Positions 25,011 to 34,502 of a stretch of 64,000 bases of DNA are shown here, one piece after another. Source of the stretch: Streptomyces actuosus (GTDB taxonomy: Bacteria > Actinomycetota > Actinomycetes > Streptomycetales > Streptomycetaceae); contig NZ_JAFFZS010000031.1 in assembly GCF_016921115.1 (NCBI RefSeq), positions 40,505-104,504 on the forward strand, given 5' to 3'. The position numbers and the translations under genes were made by a program. The number at the start of each line of letters is the position of its first letter. Positions within the stretch are counted from its first letter, which is position 1. The notes beneath the pieces are model-generated. The model was not told the origin of the DNA. It saw only the letters and a list, made by a program, of their open reading frames with translations, and did no database searches.

Positions 25011-26621
25011 TCAGTGGGCGCTCTCCGCGGTGGCCGGTGGGAGCTCCACCTGGACGCCCGGGTCGCCCGCGTCGGCCGTGTAGTCGTCCGCCCGGGTCTC
25101 GTCGACGCCCTCGGGGGCCTTCAGGGCCTTCAGGACGAAGGTCAGGACCACCGTGACCGCCACGTTCAGGACGAACGCCGTCAGGCCGATGTAGCCGATC
25201 TCCCCGATGCCCGGGATCTCCTTCGACGAACCGCCGAAGTGCTTCTTCGTCGGCGAGGCCACCCCGTACGCGGCGACCGTGCCGTACACCATGCCGACCG
25301 CCCAGCCGGCCAGCAGCGCCCAGCGATGGAACCACCGGGTGAACAGGCCGCCGACCAGCGCCGGGAAGGTCTGCAGGATCCAGATCCCGCCCAACAGCTG
25401 GAAGTTGATGGCGACCGTCTTGTCCATGGTCAGGACGAAGACCAGCGCGCCCACCTTCACCAGCAGCGACACGATCTTGGAGACCCGGGTCTCCTGCGCG
25501 GCCGTGGCGTCCGGCTTGATGAAGTCCTTGTAGACGTTGCGGGTGAAGAGGTTCGCCGCGGCGATCGACATGATGGCGGCCGGAACGAGCGCGCCGATGC
25601 CGATCGCCGCGAAGGCCACGCCGGCGAACCAGGACGGGAACATGTCCTCGAAGAGCTGCGGGATCGCCAGCTGGCCGTTGGCGACGTCGATGCCGTCCGC
25701 GATCGCCATGAAGCCCAGCAGCGCCAGCAGGCCCAGCATCAGCGAGTAGAGCGGGAGGATCGTGGTGTTGCGGCGGATCACCTCGCGGCTGCGCGAGGAC
25801 AGGGTCGCCGTCACCGAGTGCGGGTACATGAACAGGGCCAGGGCGGAGCCGAGCGCGAGCGTGGCGTATCCCCAGTGCCCGGCGGGCGCCGGAAGCAGAC
25901 CGCCCTTGCCCGCCGCGGTGAACTTCTCGCCCGCCTTGGCGAAGATGTCGTCGAAGCCGCCCAGCTTGATCGGGATGTAGATGATCGCCACGGCGATGAC
26001 GATGTAGATCAGGGCGTCCTTGACGAACGCGATGAGGGCCGGTGCGCGCAGCCCCGACGAGTAGGTGTACGCGGCCAGCACGCCGAAGGCGATCAGCAGC
26101 GGCAGGTCCTTCACGAACCAGTTGCTGTTCTCACCGCCGCCGACGCCCATCACGTCCAGCACCGCCTGGATGCCGACCAGTTGGAGCGCGATGTACGGCA
26201 TGGTCGCGAGGATGCCGGTCAGCGCCACCGCCAGCGACAGGCCCTTCGAGCCGAACCGGCCGCGGACGAAGTCGGAGGTGGTCACGTAGCCGTGCCGGTG
26301 CGAGACCGACCACAGGCGCGGCAGGAACGTGAAGATCAGTGGGTAGACGAGGATCGTGTAGGGCACCGCGAAGAAGCCGGCCGCGCCCGCCGCGTAGATG
26401 GCCGCCGGGACCGCGACGAACGTGTACGCCGTGTACAGGTCGCCGCCGAGCAGGAACCAGGTGACCCAGGTGCCGAAGGACCGTCCGCCCAGGCCCCATT
26501 CGTCGAGGCTGTGCTGGTTCTCGGCCTTGCGCCAGCGTGCGGCCAGGAATCCCATGGCCGTCACCAGCAGGAAGAAGAAGACGAAGACGCCGAGCGCTAC
26601 GCCGTTCACGCCGTCCTTCAC
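25011..26621 (-). CDS. Sodium:solute symporter, monocarboxylate (MctP/ActP-like)
   Basis: A 536-residue secondary transporter with about 13 membrane segments, matching the SSS family. Typical text includes LDEWGLGGRSFGTWVTWFLLGGDLYTAYTF near the N-terminus, GYVTTSDFVRGRFGS and PAAIMSIAAANLFTRNVYKDF. The closest family memory is MctP, which takes up lactate, pyruvate, acetate and similar monocarboxylates. Its GTG start overlaps the stop of the DUF3311 gene (GTGA), a pairing that recurs in actinobacteria. Confidence 0.88.
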   Translation of the reverse strand: MKDGVNGVALGVFVFFFLLVTAMGFLAARWRKAENQHSLDEWGLGGRSFGTWVTWFLLGGDLYTAYTFVAVPAAIYAAGAAGFFAVPYTILVYPLIFTFLPRLWSVSHRHGYVTTSDFVRGRFGSKGLSLAVALTGILATMPYIALQLVGIQAVLDVMGVGGGENSNWFVKDLPLLIAFGVLAAYTYSSGLRAPALIAFVKDALIYIVIAVAIIYIPIKLGGFDDIFAKAGEKFTAAGKGGLLPAPAGHWGYATLALGSALALFMYPHSVTATLSSRSREVIRRNTTILPLYSLMLGLLALLGFMAIADGIDVANGQLAIPQLFEDMFPSWFAGVAFAAIGIGALVPAAIMSIAAANLFTRNVYKDFIKPDATAAQETRVSKIVSLLVKVGALVFVLTMDKTVAINFQLLGGIWILQTFPALVGGLFTRWFHRWALLAGWAVGMVYGTVAAYGVASPTKKHFGGSSKEIPGIGEIGYIGLTAFVLNVAVTVVLTFVLKALKAPEGVDETRADDYTADAGDPGVQVELPPATAESAH

Positions 26622-26884
26622 TCGCCGGCACCACCCTTCTGCGAGGCCCGGGCGCGCTGATCACGGCGCCACAGCTGGTGCGCGACCACGGTGAGTGCGG
26701 TGGCGATGACCACCCACAGCATCTGGTACCAGTAGAAGAAGGGGATCCCGATGAACGCGGGATCCGTCTTGGCGTACGAACCGACCCACAGCATCGCCAC
26801 GAAGGGCGCGATCAGGCAGAGGGCGATGACGACGCGCACCGGCGTCACCACCTGCCCTCCGGAATCCTCTGGGGCTTGTGACAT
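26618..26884 (-). CDS. DUF3311 small membrane protein, symporter partner
   Basis: An 88-residue protein with two hydrophobic helices (about 16-36 and 50-68), including the DUF3311 signature IPFFYWYQMLWV. These proteins are usually encoded immediately upstream of an SSS symporter and are thought to be a small accessory subunit. The 4-bp overlap with the symporter supports this. Confidence 0.85.
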   Translation of the reverse strand: MSQAPEDSGGQVVTPVRVVIALCLIAPFVAMLWVGSYAKTDPAFIGIPFFYWYQMLWVVIATALTVVAHQLWRRDQRARASQKGGAGE

Positions 26885-27049
26885 CAGGCGGCTCCGTCCC
26901 CTCGCTGATCACCTGTGCAAGCGCAGGCAATGTAGGTGACGGATAAAGCCCTGCGGAAGACCCCGTCCGCACATCTGCTCGGAAAATCCGGCCGACGGGC
27001 GAAGGCGGGGCTCCGCAACTCCTGTTCTCTGCCCTTTTTCTGAGGGTGC

Positions 27050-27814
27050 CTAATCCTGTGGACGTTTCAGGCGCGCGACGAACTTGTACCGGTCGCCGCG
27101 GTAGACCGACCGCACCCACTCGACCGGCTTGCCCTCCTTGTCCACGGAGTGCCGGGAGAGCATCAGCATCGGCAGGCCCACGTCGGTGCCGAGCAGGCCG
27201 GCCTCGCGCGGGGTGGCCAGCGAGGTCTCGATGGTCTCCTCGGCCTCGGCCAGATGGACGTCGTAGACCTCGGCGAGGGCGGTGTAGAGGGACGTGTACT
27301 TCACCAGCGACCTGCGCAGCGCGGGGAAGCGCTTGGCGGACAGGTGGGTGGTCTCGATGGCCATGGGCTCGCCGTTGGCCATGCGCAGCCGCTCGATGCG
27401 CAGCACCCGTCCGCCGGCGCCGATGTCCAGCAGCCCGGCGAGGCGGTCGTCGGCGGTGATGTAGCCGATGTCCAGCAGCTGCGAGGTGGGCTCCAGGCCC
27501 TGGGCCCGCATGTCCTCGGTGTAGGAGGTCAGCTGCAGCGCCTGCGAGACCTTGGGCTTGGCGACGAACGTGCCCTTGCCCTGGATGCGCTCCAGCCGGC
27601 CCTCGACGACCAGCTCCTGGAGCGCCTGCCGGACGGTCGTGCGCGAGGTGTCGAACTCGGCGGCCAGTGTCCGCTCCGGCGGCACCGGGGTGCCGGGAGC
27701 CTGTGTCTCCGTCATGTCGAGCAGGTGCTTCTTCAAGCGGTAGTACTTGGGCACGCGCGCGGTACGGACGGTCGCCCCGGCCTCGTTCTCCGCACTGCTG
27801 ACGTCGGTGCTCAT
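27050..27814 (-). CDS. dasR: GntR/HutC-family global regulator DasR
   Basis: A 254-residue regulator, the same length as S. coelicolor DasR. The N-terminal winged helix contains RTLAAEFDTSRTTVRQALQEL, and the C-terminal UTRA domain binds glucosamine-6-phosphate or related phosphosugars. DasR represses chitin/N-acetylglucosamine uptake and catabolism, and through them development and antibiotic production. It is divergent from dasA across a 410-bp region containing several dre-like sites. The start ATG 27814 follows recognition of MSTDVSSAENEAG. Confidence 0.94.
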   Translation of the reverse strand: MSTDVSSAENEAGATVRTARVPKYYRLKKHLLDMTETQAPGTPVPPERTLAAEFDTSRTTVRQALQELVVEGRLERIQGKGTFVAKPKVSQALQLTSYTEDMRAQGLEPTSQLLDIGYITADDRLAGLLDIGAGGRVLRIERLRMANGEPMAIETTHLSAKRFPALRRSLVKYTSLYTALAEVYDVHLAEAEETIETSLATPREAGLLGTDVGLPMLMLSRHSVDKEGKPVEWVRSVYRGDRYKFVARLKRPQD

Positions 27815-27960
27815 GCTCTGCCTTCCCGGCCCTCGGTGCCGAAGCGACCGACACCCCATCGGCCGCGGCTCACATCGTGGCACGGCTTCGTGTGTGGGGG
27901 ACCGCGGTGGGTTCCTCCGCACGCTCCGTGATCCCCTCTGTATACCCCCACCCTCTCCTT

Positions 27961-27972
27961 TGGTCTAGTCCA
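27961..27972. promoter_or_regulatory. dre site (DasR operator), dasR side
   Basis: TGGTCTAGTCCA matches the palindromic dre core TGGTCTAGACCA at 11 of 12 positions. It is 147 bp upstream of dasR in the shared dasR-dasA region and may serve autoregulation. Confidence 0.7.
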
Positions 27973-28105
27973 TAAGGCAATGGTCTACCCGGGTGCATTC
28001 CTCGCGGTGGAGGTCTTTCTGGTCGCTGAAAAAAGAAAAGTCCCTGCATATCGCGGTCCCATAACGGACGACACGGGGCCCCTCGAACTCCCTTGACAGG
28101 CCTAT

Positions 28106-28117
28106 TGGTCTGGGCCA
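28106..28117. promoter_or_regulatory. dre-like site in the dasA promoter
   Basis: TGGTCTGGGCCA matches the dre core at 10 of 12 positions. It lies just downstream of a TTGACA hexamer (28093-28098) that could be the dasA -35 box, so occupancy would block transcription. Confidence 0.65.
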
Positions 28118-28130
28118 AGCTCCAGCCTAC

Positions 28131-28142
28131 TGGTCTACACCA
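28131..28142. promoter_or_regulatory. dre site immediately upstream of dasA
   Basis: TGGTCTACACCA matches the dre core at 11 of 12 positions. Its centre is 25 bp from the previous site, and a poorer match (9 of 12) follows at 28145-28156, giving a cluster of operators. Confidence 0.72.
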
Positions 28143-28224
28143 TTGGTCCAGTCCCGGCCCCACGCACCACAGCGTTCACCGCGGGGAGCCTGGGGGGTTT
28201 ATGGGCATCCCTGAGGAGGGTGGC

Positions 28225-29508
28225 GTGAAGCGCAAGCTGACAGCCGCGATCGGTATCGCGGGCATGATGGTCTCCATCGCGGCGTGCGGGGACAGCGACG
28301 GCAAGAGCAGCTCGGACAAGGGTGCCGACGTCAAGGAGCTGACCGTCTGGCTCACCGTCGATGCGCAGAACAACTGGCCGGAGCTGGTGAAGGCCGCCGA
28401 CGACGCGGTGGCGAAGAAGCACCCCGGCATCAAGATCAACCACGAGTACTACGGCTGGCCGGACAAGAACGCCAAGCTGGACGCCGTCCTGGCCACGGAC
28501 AAGGCACCCGACGTGGTCGAGATGGGCAACACCGAGATGCTCGCCTACATGGTCAAGGGCGCCTTCGCCCCCCTCGACCAGGCGAAGTTCGACAACTCCT
28601 CCGCCTGGCTGGACGGCCTCAAGGCCTCGGTGACCTATGACGGCAAGACCTACGGCGTGCCGTACTACGCCGGTGGCCGCGTCGGCAACTGGCGCAAGGA
28701 CCTCTTCGCCTCCGTCGGCGTGACGGCCCCGCCCAGGACCTACGCGGAGCTGACCGCAGCCCTGGACAAGGTCCAGAAGAAGGAGGGCGACAAGTTCAGC
28801 GCCTGGTACCAGCCCACCCGCGACTGGTACGCGGCCATGTCCTTCGTCTACGACGCCGGCGGCTCCATCGCCGAGGAGGAGGGCGGCCAGTGGAAGGCCA
28901 ACCTCTCCTCGCCCGAGTCGGTCAAGGGCCTGACCGAGTTCAAGAACGTCGTCGACACGTACATGCACGGCGACAAGACCAAGGACGAGTCCGACCGCTA
29001 CATCGTCTACGGCCAGGGCAAGTCCGGCATGATCTTCGGTGCCGCCTGGGAGGGCGCCACCAGCGAGATGCCGGAGAACGACAAGACCGGCAAGCTCAAG
29101 GGCAACCTCGAGAACTTCGTCATGCCCGGCCCGTCCGGCAGCAACCTGCCCGTCTTCCTGGGCGGCTCCGACCTCGCCGTCCCGGTGAAGTCCGACGCGC
29201 AGGCGGTCGCCGCCGAGTGGATCAACGCCTTCACCGGTCCGGCCGGCCAGAAGGGCCTGATGGGCAAGGGCAACCTGCCGAACAACAAGACCGATCTCGC
29301 GACCCTCAAGAACGACCCGAAGACGGCCGTCCCGGCCACCGCGGCCGAGTCCAACTGGTTCGTCCCGATGGCCCCCGGCTGGGGCCAGGTCGAGAAGGCC
29401 CAGGTCCTGCAGACCATGCTGCAGAACATCGGCACCGGCAAGAAGTCGGTCGAGGAGGCCGCCGAGGAGGCGGACGCCGCGATCGACAAGGTCATCAACA
29501 CCAAGTGA
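28225..29508 (+). CDS. dasA: Chitobiose ABC transporter, lipoprotein substrate-binding protein DasA
   Basis: A 427-residue extracellular binding protein for chitin-derived N,N'-diacetylchitobiose. The signal peptide ends in a lipobox (VSIAAC, Cys at about 22), predicting attachment to the membrane lipid. The rest is a family-1 solute-binding fold. GTG 28225 is chosen because GAGGAGGG lies 5 nt upstream and the resulting signal peptide (MKRKLTAAIGIAGMM) has the right length. dasB and dasC follow; no ATPase gene is present, consistent with use of the shared ATPase MsiK encoded elsewhere. Confidence 0.94.
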   Translation: MKRKLTAAIGIAGMMVSIAACGDSDGKSSSDKGADVKELTVWLTVDAQNNWPELVKAADDAVAKKHPGIKINHEYYGWPDKNAKLDAVLATDKAPDVVEMGNTEMLAYMVKGAFAPLDQAKFDNSSAWLDGLKASVTYDGKTYGVPYYAGGRVGNWRKDLFASVGVTAPPRTYAELTAALDKVQKKEGDKFSAWYQPTRDWYAAMSFVYDAGGSIAEEEGGQWKANLSSPESVKGLTEFKNVVDTYMHGDKTKDESDRYIVYGQGKSGMIFGAAWEGATSEMPENDKTGKLKGNLENFVMPGPSGSNLPVFLGGSDLAVPVKSDAQAVAAEWINAFTGPAGQKGLMGKGNLPNNKTDLATLKNDPKTAVPATAAESNWFVPMAPGWGQVEKAQVLQTMLQNIGTGKKSVEEAAEEADAAIDKVINTK

Positions 29509-29581
29509 CCTTCGGGCGGGGCTCCCGGCACGGGGAGCCCCGCCGTCCGTACGACCGTGAGGGACCGCTGAGGAGCGCGCG

Positions 29582-30565
29582 ATGAGTGCCGCAGACACGA
29601 CCACCCCTGCCAAGGTGCCGCCGCCGCGGCAGGCGCCACCGCCCGCGCCGAAGCGCCCCGGGGGCAGACCCACCTCCGGCGGTGCCGCGACGCCGTGGCT
29701 GCTGCTCGCGCCCTGCCTGCTCGTGCTCGTCCTGGTCATGGGCTACCCGCTGCTGCGCCTGGTGACGCTCTCCTTCCAGAAGTTCGGACAGGCCCAGCTG
29801 TGGGGCTTCCAGCCGGCCGAGTCGGTGGGCCTGGACAACTTCGCCGAAGTGCTGGGCGACAGAGAGTTCTGGGCCGTCGTCGTGCGCACGATCATCTTCG
29901 CGGGCGGCGCCGTCGTCCTCACCATGGTGATCGGCATGCTCCTCGCGCTACTGCTCCAGCGGGTCTCCGGCTGGCTGAAGACGCTCATCAACATCGTCCT
30001 GGTGGCCAGCTGGGGCATGCCGGTCATCGTCGCCACGACCGTCTTCAAGTGGCTCTTCGACACCGACTACGGCGTCTTCAACGCCCTGCTCAGCAAGCTG
30101 CCCGGGGTCGACATGATCGGCCACAACTGGTTCGCCGACGGCCCGCAGGGCCTGGCCGTGATCATGCTGCTGGTGGTCTGGGGTGCGGTCCCGTTCGTCG
30201 TCATCACCCTCAGCGCCGGACTCACCCAGGTCCCCAAGGAGCTGGAGGAGGCCGCCCGGCTGGACGGGGCCGGTGCCTGGGGCGTCTTCCGGTTCGTCAC
30301 CCTGCCCATCCTCAAGCCGATCGTCGTGATGCTCACGACCCTGTCGGTCATCTGGGACATGGGTGTCTTCCCGCAGGTCTTCGTCATGCGCAACGGCCAC
30401 CCCGAGGCCGAGTTCCAGGTCCTCAACACCTACTCCTACGACCGCGCCTTCGTGGTCAACGACTACGCACAGGGCTCGGCGATCGCCCTGCTGACCGTGC
30501 TGCTCCTGCTCGGCGTGGTCGCCGTCTACATGCGTCAGATGCTGAAGATCGGAGAGGTCGAATGA
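29582..30565 (+). CDS. dasB: Chitobiose ABC transporter permease DasB
   Basis: A 327-residue MalF-type permease with six membrane segments after a Pro/Ala-rich cytoplasmic N-terminus. The EAA loop that contacts the ATPase is LEEAARLDGAGAWGVFRFVT. The gene begins 73 bp after dasA and its stop overlaps the dasC start (ATGA). Confidence 0.93.
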   Translation: MSAADTTTPAKVPPPRQAPPPAPKRPGGRPTSGGAATPWLLLAPCLLVLVLVMGYPLLRLVTLSFQKFGQAQLWGFQPAESVGLDNFAEVLGDREFWAVVVRTIIFAGGAVVLTMVIGMLLALLLQRVSGWLKTLINIVLVASWGMPVIVATTVFKWLFDTDYGVFNALLSKLPGVDMIGHNWFADGPQGLAVIMLLVVWGAVPFVVITLSAGLTQVPKELEEAARLDGAGAWGVFRFVTLPILKPIVVMLTTLSVIWDMGVFPQVFVMRNGHPEAEFQVLNTYSYDRAFVVNDYAQGSAIALLTVLLLLGVVAVYMRQMLKIGEVE

Positions 30566-31404
30566 GCACCGCCGCCACCACGGACCGCCGCAGGTCGCGG
30601 CTCGGCTGGAACCTCGTCGGCCTGCTGGTCTTCCTCGTCGCGGGCTTCCCGCTCTACTGGATGCTGAACACGGCCTTCAAACCGGCCAAGGACGCCATCG
30701 ACCCGGACCCGAGCCTGCTGCCGACCGGCATCACCCTCTCCAACTTCACCCGGGCCCTGCACATCGCCGACTTCTGGGGCCCGGTCGGCCGCAGCCTGGT
30801 CGTGTCGCTGACCGTGGTCCTGATCGGCGTCGTGGTGGGCACGCTGGCCGCGCTCGCCATCTCCCGGTTCGCCTTCCGCGGCCGCAAGATCGTCATCGTG
30901 GGCATCCTCGCGGTCCAGATGGTGCCTCTGGTCGCCATGATCATCCCGGTCTTCCTGCTCCTGAACGACCTCGGCCAGTACGACCGGCTGACCGGCCTGA
31001 TCATCACCTACCTGACCTTCATCCTGCCGTTCACGGTGTGGACGCTGCGCGGCTTCATCGTCAACATCCCCAAGGAACTGGAGGAGGCTGCGATGGTCGA
31101 CGGCTGCTCCCGCACCGGCGCCTTCATCCGGGTCGTCTTCCCGCTCCTGGCCCCCGGCATGGTCGCCACCTCGGTGTACGGCTTCATCCAGGCCTGGAAC
31201 GAGTACCTCTACGCCCTGATGCTGCTCAGCCAGAAGAACCAGACCGCGACCGTCTGGCTCGGCAACTTCACCACCAAGCACGGCACCGAGTACGCCCCGA
31301 TGATGGCCGGCGCCACCATGATGGCCGTGCCGATCGTCGTCCTGTTCCTCTTCGTCCAGCGCAAGATGGCCGCGGGTCTGACCGCCGGCGCCGTGAAGGG
31401 ATGA
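30562..31404 (+). CDS. dasC: Chitobiose ABC transporter permease DasC
   Basis: A 280-residue MalG-type permease with six membrane segments and the EAA motif LEEAAMVDGCSRTGAFIRVV. It forms the translocation pore together with DasB. The start overlaps the dasB stop by 4 bp, and the GH3 glycosidase gene follows after 9 bp in the same operon. Confidence 0.93.
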   Translation: MSTAATTDRRRSRLGWNLVGLLVFLVAGFPLYWMLNTAFKPAKDAIDPDPSLLPTGITLSNFTRALHIADFWGPVGRSLVVSLTVVLIGVVVGTLAALAISRFAFRGRKIVIVGILAVQMVPLVAMIIPVFLLLNDLGQYDRLTGLIITYLTFILPFTVWTLRGFIVNIPKELEEAAMVDGCSRTGAFIRVVFPLLAPGMVATSVYGFIQAWNEYLYALMLLSQKNQTATVWLGNFTTKHGTEYAPMMAGATMMAVPIVVLFLFVQRKMAAGLTAGAVKG

Positions 31405-31413
31405 CGCCACCCG

Positions 31414-32934
31414 ATGACGACAATCGCCAGCGGAACCGACACGCTGACACGTGACGCCCTGACGGTCCTCCAGCCCGGCTTCACCGGCACCACCGCCCCG
31501 GACTGGCTGCTGCGCCGCCTGGGCGAGGGCCTGGCCTCGGTCGGGCTGTTCGGCCGCAACATCGCCTCGACCGGGCAACTGGCCGCGCTGACCGCCCAGC
31601 TGCGCGCCGAACGCGACGACGTCCTGGTGGCCATCGACGAGGAGGGCGGTGACGTCACCCGCCTGGAGGTGCGCACCGGCTCCTCCTTCCCCGGCAACCA
31701 CGCCCTCGGCGCGGTGGACGACGCCGAGCTCACCCGGGAGGTCGCCCACGAGCTCGGCCGCCGCCTCGCCGCCTGCGGGGTGAACCTCAACTGGGCCCCG
31801 TCGGCGGACGTGAACTCCAACCCCGACAACCCGGTCATCGGCGTCCGCTCCTTCGGCGCCGACACCGACCTGGTCGCCCGGCACACCGCCGCCTACGTGC
31901 AGGGCCTCCAGGCCGCGGGCGTCGCCGCCTGCACCAAGCACTTCCCCGGCCACGGCGACACGGCCGTCGACTCGCACCATGCCCTGCCGCGCATCGACGC
32001 GCCCGCCGACGTCCTGGCCGCCCGGGACCTGGCACCCTTCCGCGCCGCGATCGCCGCCGGCACCCGCGCGGTGATGAGCGCGCACATCCTGGTCCCGGCC
32101 CTGGACGCCGAGCGCCCGGCAACGTTGTCCCGCCGGATCCTCACCGACCTGCTGCGCGGCGAACTCGGCTACGACGGTCTGATCGTCACCGACGGCATGG
32201 AGATGCAGGCCGTCTCCGCCACCTACGGCATCGAACGCGGCAGTGTCCTCGCCGTCGCGGCCGGCGCCGACGCCATCTGCGTGGGCGGCGGCCTCGCCGA
32301 CGACGAGACGGTGCGGCGCCTGCGCGACGCCCTCGTGGCCGCCGTCCGCTCCGGCGAGCTGCCGGAGGAGCGCCTGGCGGACGCCGCGGAACGGGTCCGC
32401 GCCCTGGCACGGTGGACGGTACAGGCGCCGCGCACCGCGGGCGGGGCCGGATCCGCGGCCGGACGGGCCGGTGCCGGGCGGCCCGACGTGGGACTGGCCG
32501 CGGCCCGGCGCGCCCTGGAGATCACCGGCGCCGACGGCTTCGCCCGGCTCACCGAGGCGCCCTACGTCGCCGCCCTGACGCCGGTGGCCAACATCGCCGT
32601 CGGTGACGAGACCCCGTGGGGTGTGGCAGCCGAGCTCGCCCGGCTGCTGCCCGGCACCGAGACCGGCAGCTTCGCCGGCGAGGACGCGGGTCCCGCCGCC
32701 CTGGTCGCGGCACGCGACCGCCGGATCGTGGCGGTCGTGCGCGACGAGCACCGCCACGCGTGGATGACCGCGGCCCTCGACGCCCTGCTCGCGGCCCGTC
32801 CCGACACGGTCGTCGTCGAGATGGGCGTCCCCCAGGCCCCCCGCCGCGGCGCCCTGCACATCGCCACCCATGGCGCGGCCCGCGTCTGCGGCCGGGCTGC
32901 GGCGGAGATCATCGCGGGCGGCGCGGGGGCCTGA
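31414..32934 (+). CDS. dasD: GH3 beta-N-acetylglucosaminidase (DasD-like)
   Basis: A 506-residue glycoside hydrolase family 3 enzyme of the NagZ type. The signature KHFPGHGDTAVDSHHALP carries the catalytic Asp-His dyad characteristic of N-acetylglucosaminidases, and IVTDGMEMQAV carries the nucleophile Asp. No signal peptide is seen, so it should split imported chitobiose in the cytoplasm. The 9-bp gap from dasC places it in the das operon, at the position of SCO5235. An additional C-terminal region of about 150 residues is present beyond the barrel. Confidence 0.9.
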   Translation: MTTIASGTDTLTRDALTVLQPGFTGTTAPDWLLRRLGEGLASVGLFGRNIASTGQLAALTAQLRAERDDVLVAIDEEGGDVTRLEVRTGSSFPGNHALGAVDDAELTREVAHELGRRLAACGVNLNWAPSADVNSNPDNPVIGVRSFGADTDLVARHTAAYVQGLQAAGVAACTKHFPGHGDTAVDSHHALPRIDAPADVLAARDLAPFRAAIAAGTRAVMSAHILVPALDAERPATLSRRILTDLLRGELGYDGLIVTDGMEMQAVSATYGIERGSVLAVAAGADAICVGGGLADDETVRRLRDALVAAVRSGELPEERLADAAERVRALARWTVQAPRTAGGAGSAAGRAGAGRPDVGLAAARRALEITGADGFARLTEAPYVAALTPVANIAVGDETPWGVAAELARLLPGTETGSFAGEDAGPAALVAARDRRIVAVVRDEHRHAWMTAALDALLAARPDTVVVEMGVPQAPRRGALHIATHGAARVCGRAAAEIIAGGAGA

Positions 32935-33083
32935 ACGCGTCCGCCGGAGGTGCCGCGGTACGACGTCGGTCGACCGCGGCGCCGTCGCGTCCGGTCGCTC
33001 GGTTCCCCGCGCCCCTTCGGGGCGCTGCCGGACCGCGGTGGATCCGTCCCACCCGCGTGCCTCCTCCGCCGAGCCCGCATGAG

Positions 33084-33122
33084 CACGAGGGCGCCGGACT
33101 CCGACGCGGAGTCCGGCGCCCT
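33084..33122. terminator. Bidirectional hairpin terminator between dasD and nagB
   Basis: A perfect 17-bp stem (33084-33100 with 33106-33122) closes a 5-nt loop in the 204-bp gap between the two convergent genes, 17 bp from the nagB stop. Confidence 0.8.
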
Positions 33123-33138
33123 CGGCGTCCGCGGCGGA

Positions 33139-33924
33139 TCAGATCCCCTGCCACTCCGGCTTGTCGGCGTAGGTGTGGCGGAAGTAGTCCGCGAGCTTCA
33201 GCTCGGAGGCCGCGGCCTCGTCGACGACGACCGTGGCGTGCGGGTGCAGTTGCAGTGCGGAGGCCGGGCACACCGCGGCGACCGGTCCCTCGACGGTCGC
33301 CGCGACCGCGTCCGCCTTTCCTTCCCCGGTGGCCAGCAGCACCAGGTGCCGGGCCTCCAGAATGGTGCCGATGCCCTGCGTGATGACGTGGTGCGGCACC
33401 TGTTCGATGTCGCCGTCGAAGAACCGCGCGTTGTCGACGCGGGTCTGCTCGGTCAGCGTCTTGATCCGGGTGCGCGAGGCGAGCGAGGAGCACGGCTCGT
33501 TGAATCCGATGTGCCCGTCGGTGCCGATGCCCAGCAGCTGGAGATCGACCCCGCCGGCCTCGGCCAGCGCCCGGTCGTACGCCTCGCACGCTGCCTGCAC
33601 GTCCGGGGCCGTGCCGTCGGGGCCGATGAAGTTGTCCATCGGGATCCCGAGCGGTTCGAGCACCTCGCGGCGCAGCACCGAGCGGTAGGACTCGGGATGC
33701 TCGGCGGGCAGCCCCACGTACTCGTCGAGCTGCGCGACCCGCGCGTGCGCGGGGTCCACGGCACCGGAGCGCACCTTGGCCGTCAGCGCCCGGTAGACGG
33801 GCAGCGGGGTCGAGCCGGTGGCGACGCCGAGCAGGGCGTCCGGCGTGTGCCGCAGCAGGCGTGCCATGGCCTCGGCGATGAGCTCGCCACCCGATGCGGC
33901 GTCCGGAACGATGACAACTTCCAC
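33139..33924 (-). CDS. nagB: Glucosamine-6-phosphate deaminase
   Basis: A 261-residue enzyme converting glucosamine-6-phosphate to fructose-6-phosphate and ammonia, the step that controls the DasR effector pool. Family motifs are GVATGSTPLPVYR (phosphate binding), LDEYVGL, GIGTDGHIGFNEP and the catalytic His/Glu region. It begins with GTG. A DasR-like operator lies 53 bp upstream, so nagB is probably in the DasR regulon, as in S. coelicolor. Confidence 0.96.
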   Translation of the reverse strand: MEVVIVPDAASGGELIAEAMARLLRHTPDALLGVATGSTPLPVYRALTAKVRSGAVDPAHARVAQLDEYVGLPAEHPESYRSVLRREVLEPLGIPMDNFIGPDGTAPDVQAACEAYDRALAEAGGVDLQLLGIGTDGHIGFNEPCSSLASRTRIKTLTEQTRVDNARFFDGDIEQVPHHVITQGIGTILEARHLVLLATGEGKADAVAATVEGPVAAVCPASALQLHPHATVVVDEAAASELKLADYFRHTYADKPEWQGI

Positions 33925-33976
33925 GCTGGCCTGCCGTTCTGAGAAGGGGGCGGGAGAGGGCCCGGGGAGGACTATG

Positions 33977-33988
33977 TGGTTTAGACCA
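33977..33988. promoter_or_regulatory. dre site (DasR operator) upstream of nagB
   Basis: TGGTTTAGACCA matches the dre core TGGTCTAGACCA at 11 of 12 positions, 53 bp upstream of the nagB start. Confidence 0.78.
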
Positions 33989-34502
33989 ATCTAACAGAAT
34001 CGGCCGTCCCGGCCCATGGGGCCGGAGGCGCCGGACCGCCCCGCGCGCGGCGGGCCGCAGTGCCGGACGGGCCCCTCCCGCCACGTCGAGGCGACGGCCG
34101 GCGGCCCGGTGCGGACCGGGGTCGCCGGGCCGTCGCAGACGCCCGCACGGGCGCCTGTGCGCTCACGCGCCGGCCGGCTGCGGCCATGCGGAGGCGGAGG
34201 GGTTCCCGCGCGGCAGGCGCAGCGCCCCTGGCCGCCTCGGCCGAGGGGTGCGTCCGCGCCGACGTCGAAGCGGGGGGACTGTCCGCGGGCACCGATGGCG
34301 CCGTGCTCGCACCGTGCACCCGGAGTGGCCGTCCAGGGCGTTCCCGACAGGCGCGCGACGGCGCAAACAGGGAGCGAATGGAAGCGGTCGCGGAAATCGC
34401 CATGTCCATCCGGCCCCGTATCTGACCTGGTGCGGCTAGGCTGCGGGGGGACAGTGGCCGGGCGCCGCCGACAAGCGGCCTCCGACACATGGACACACCG
34501 AG

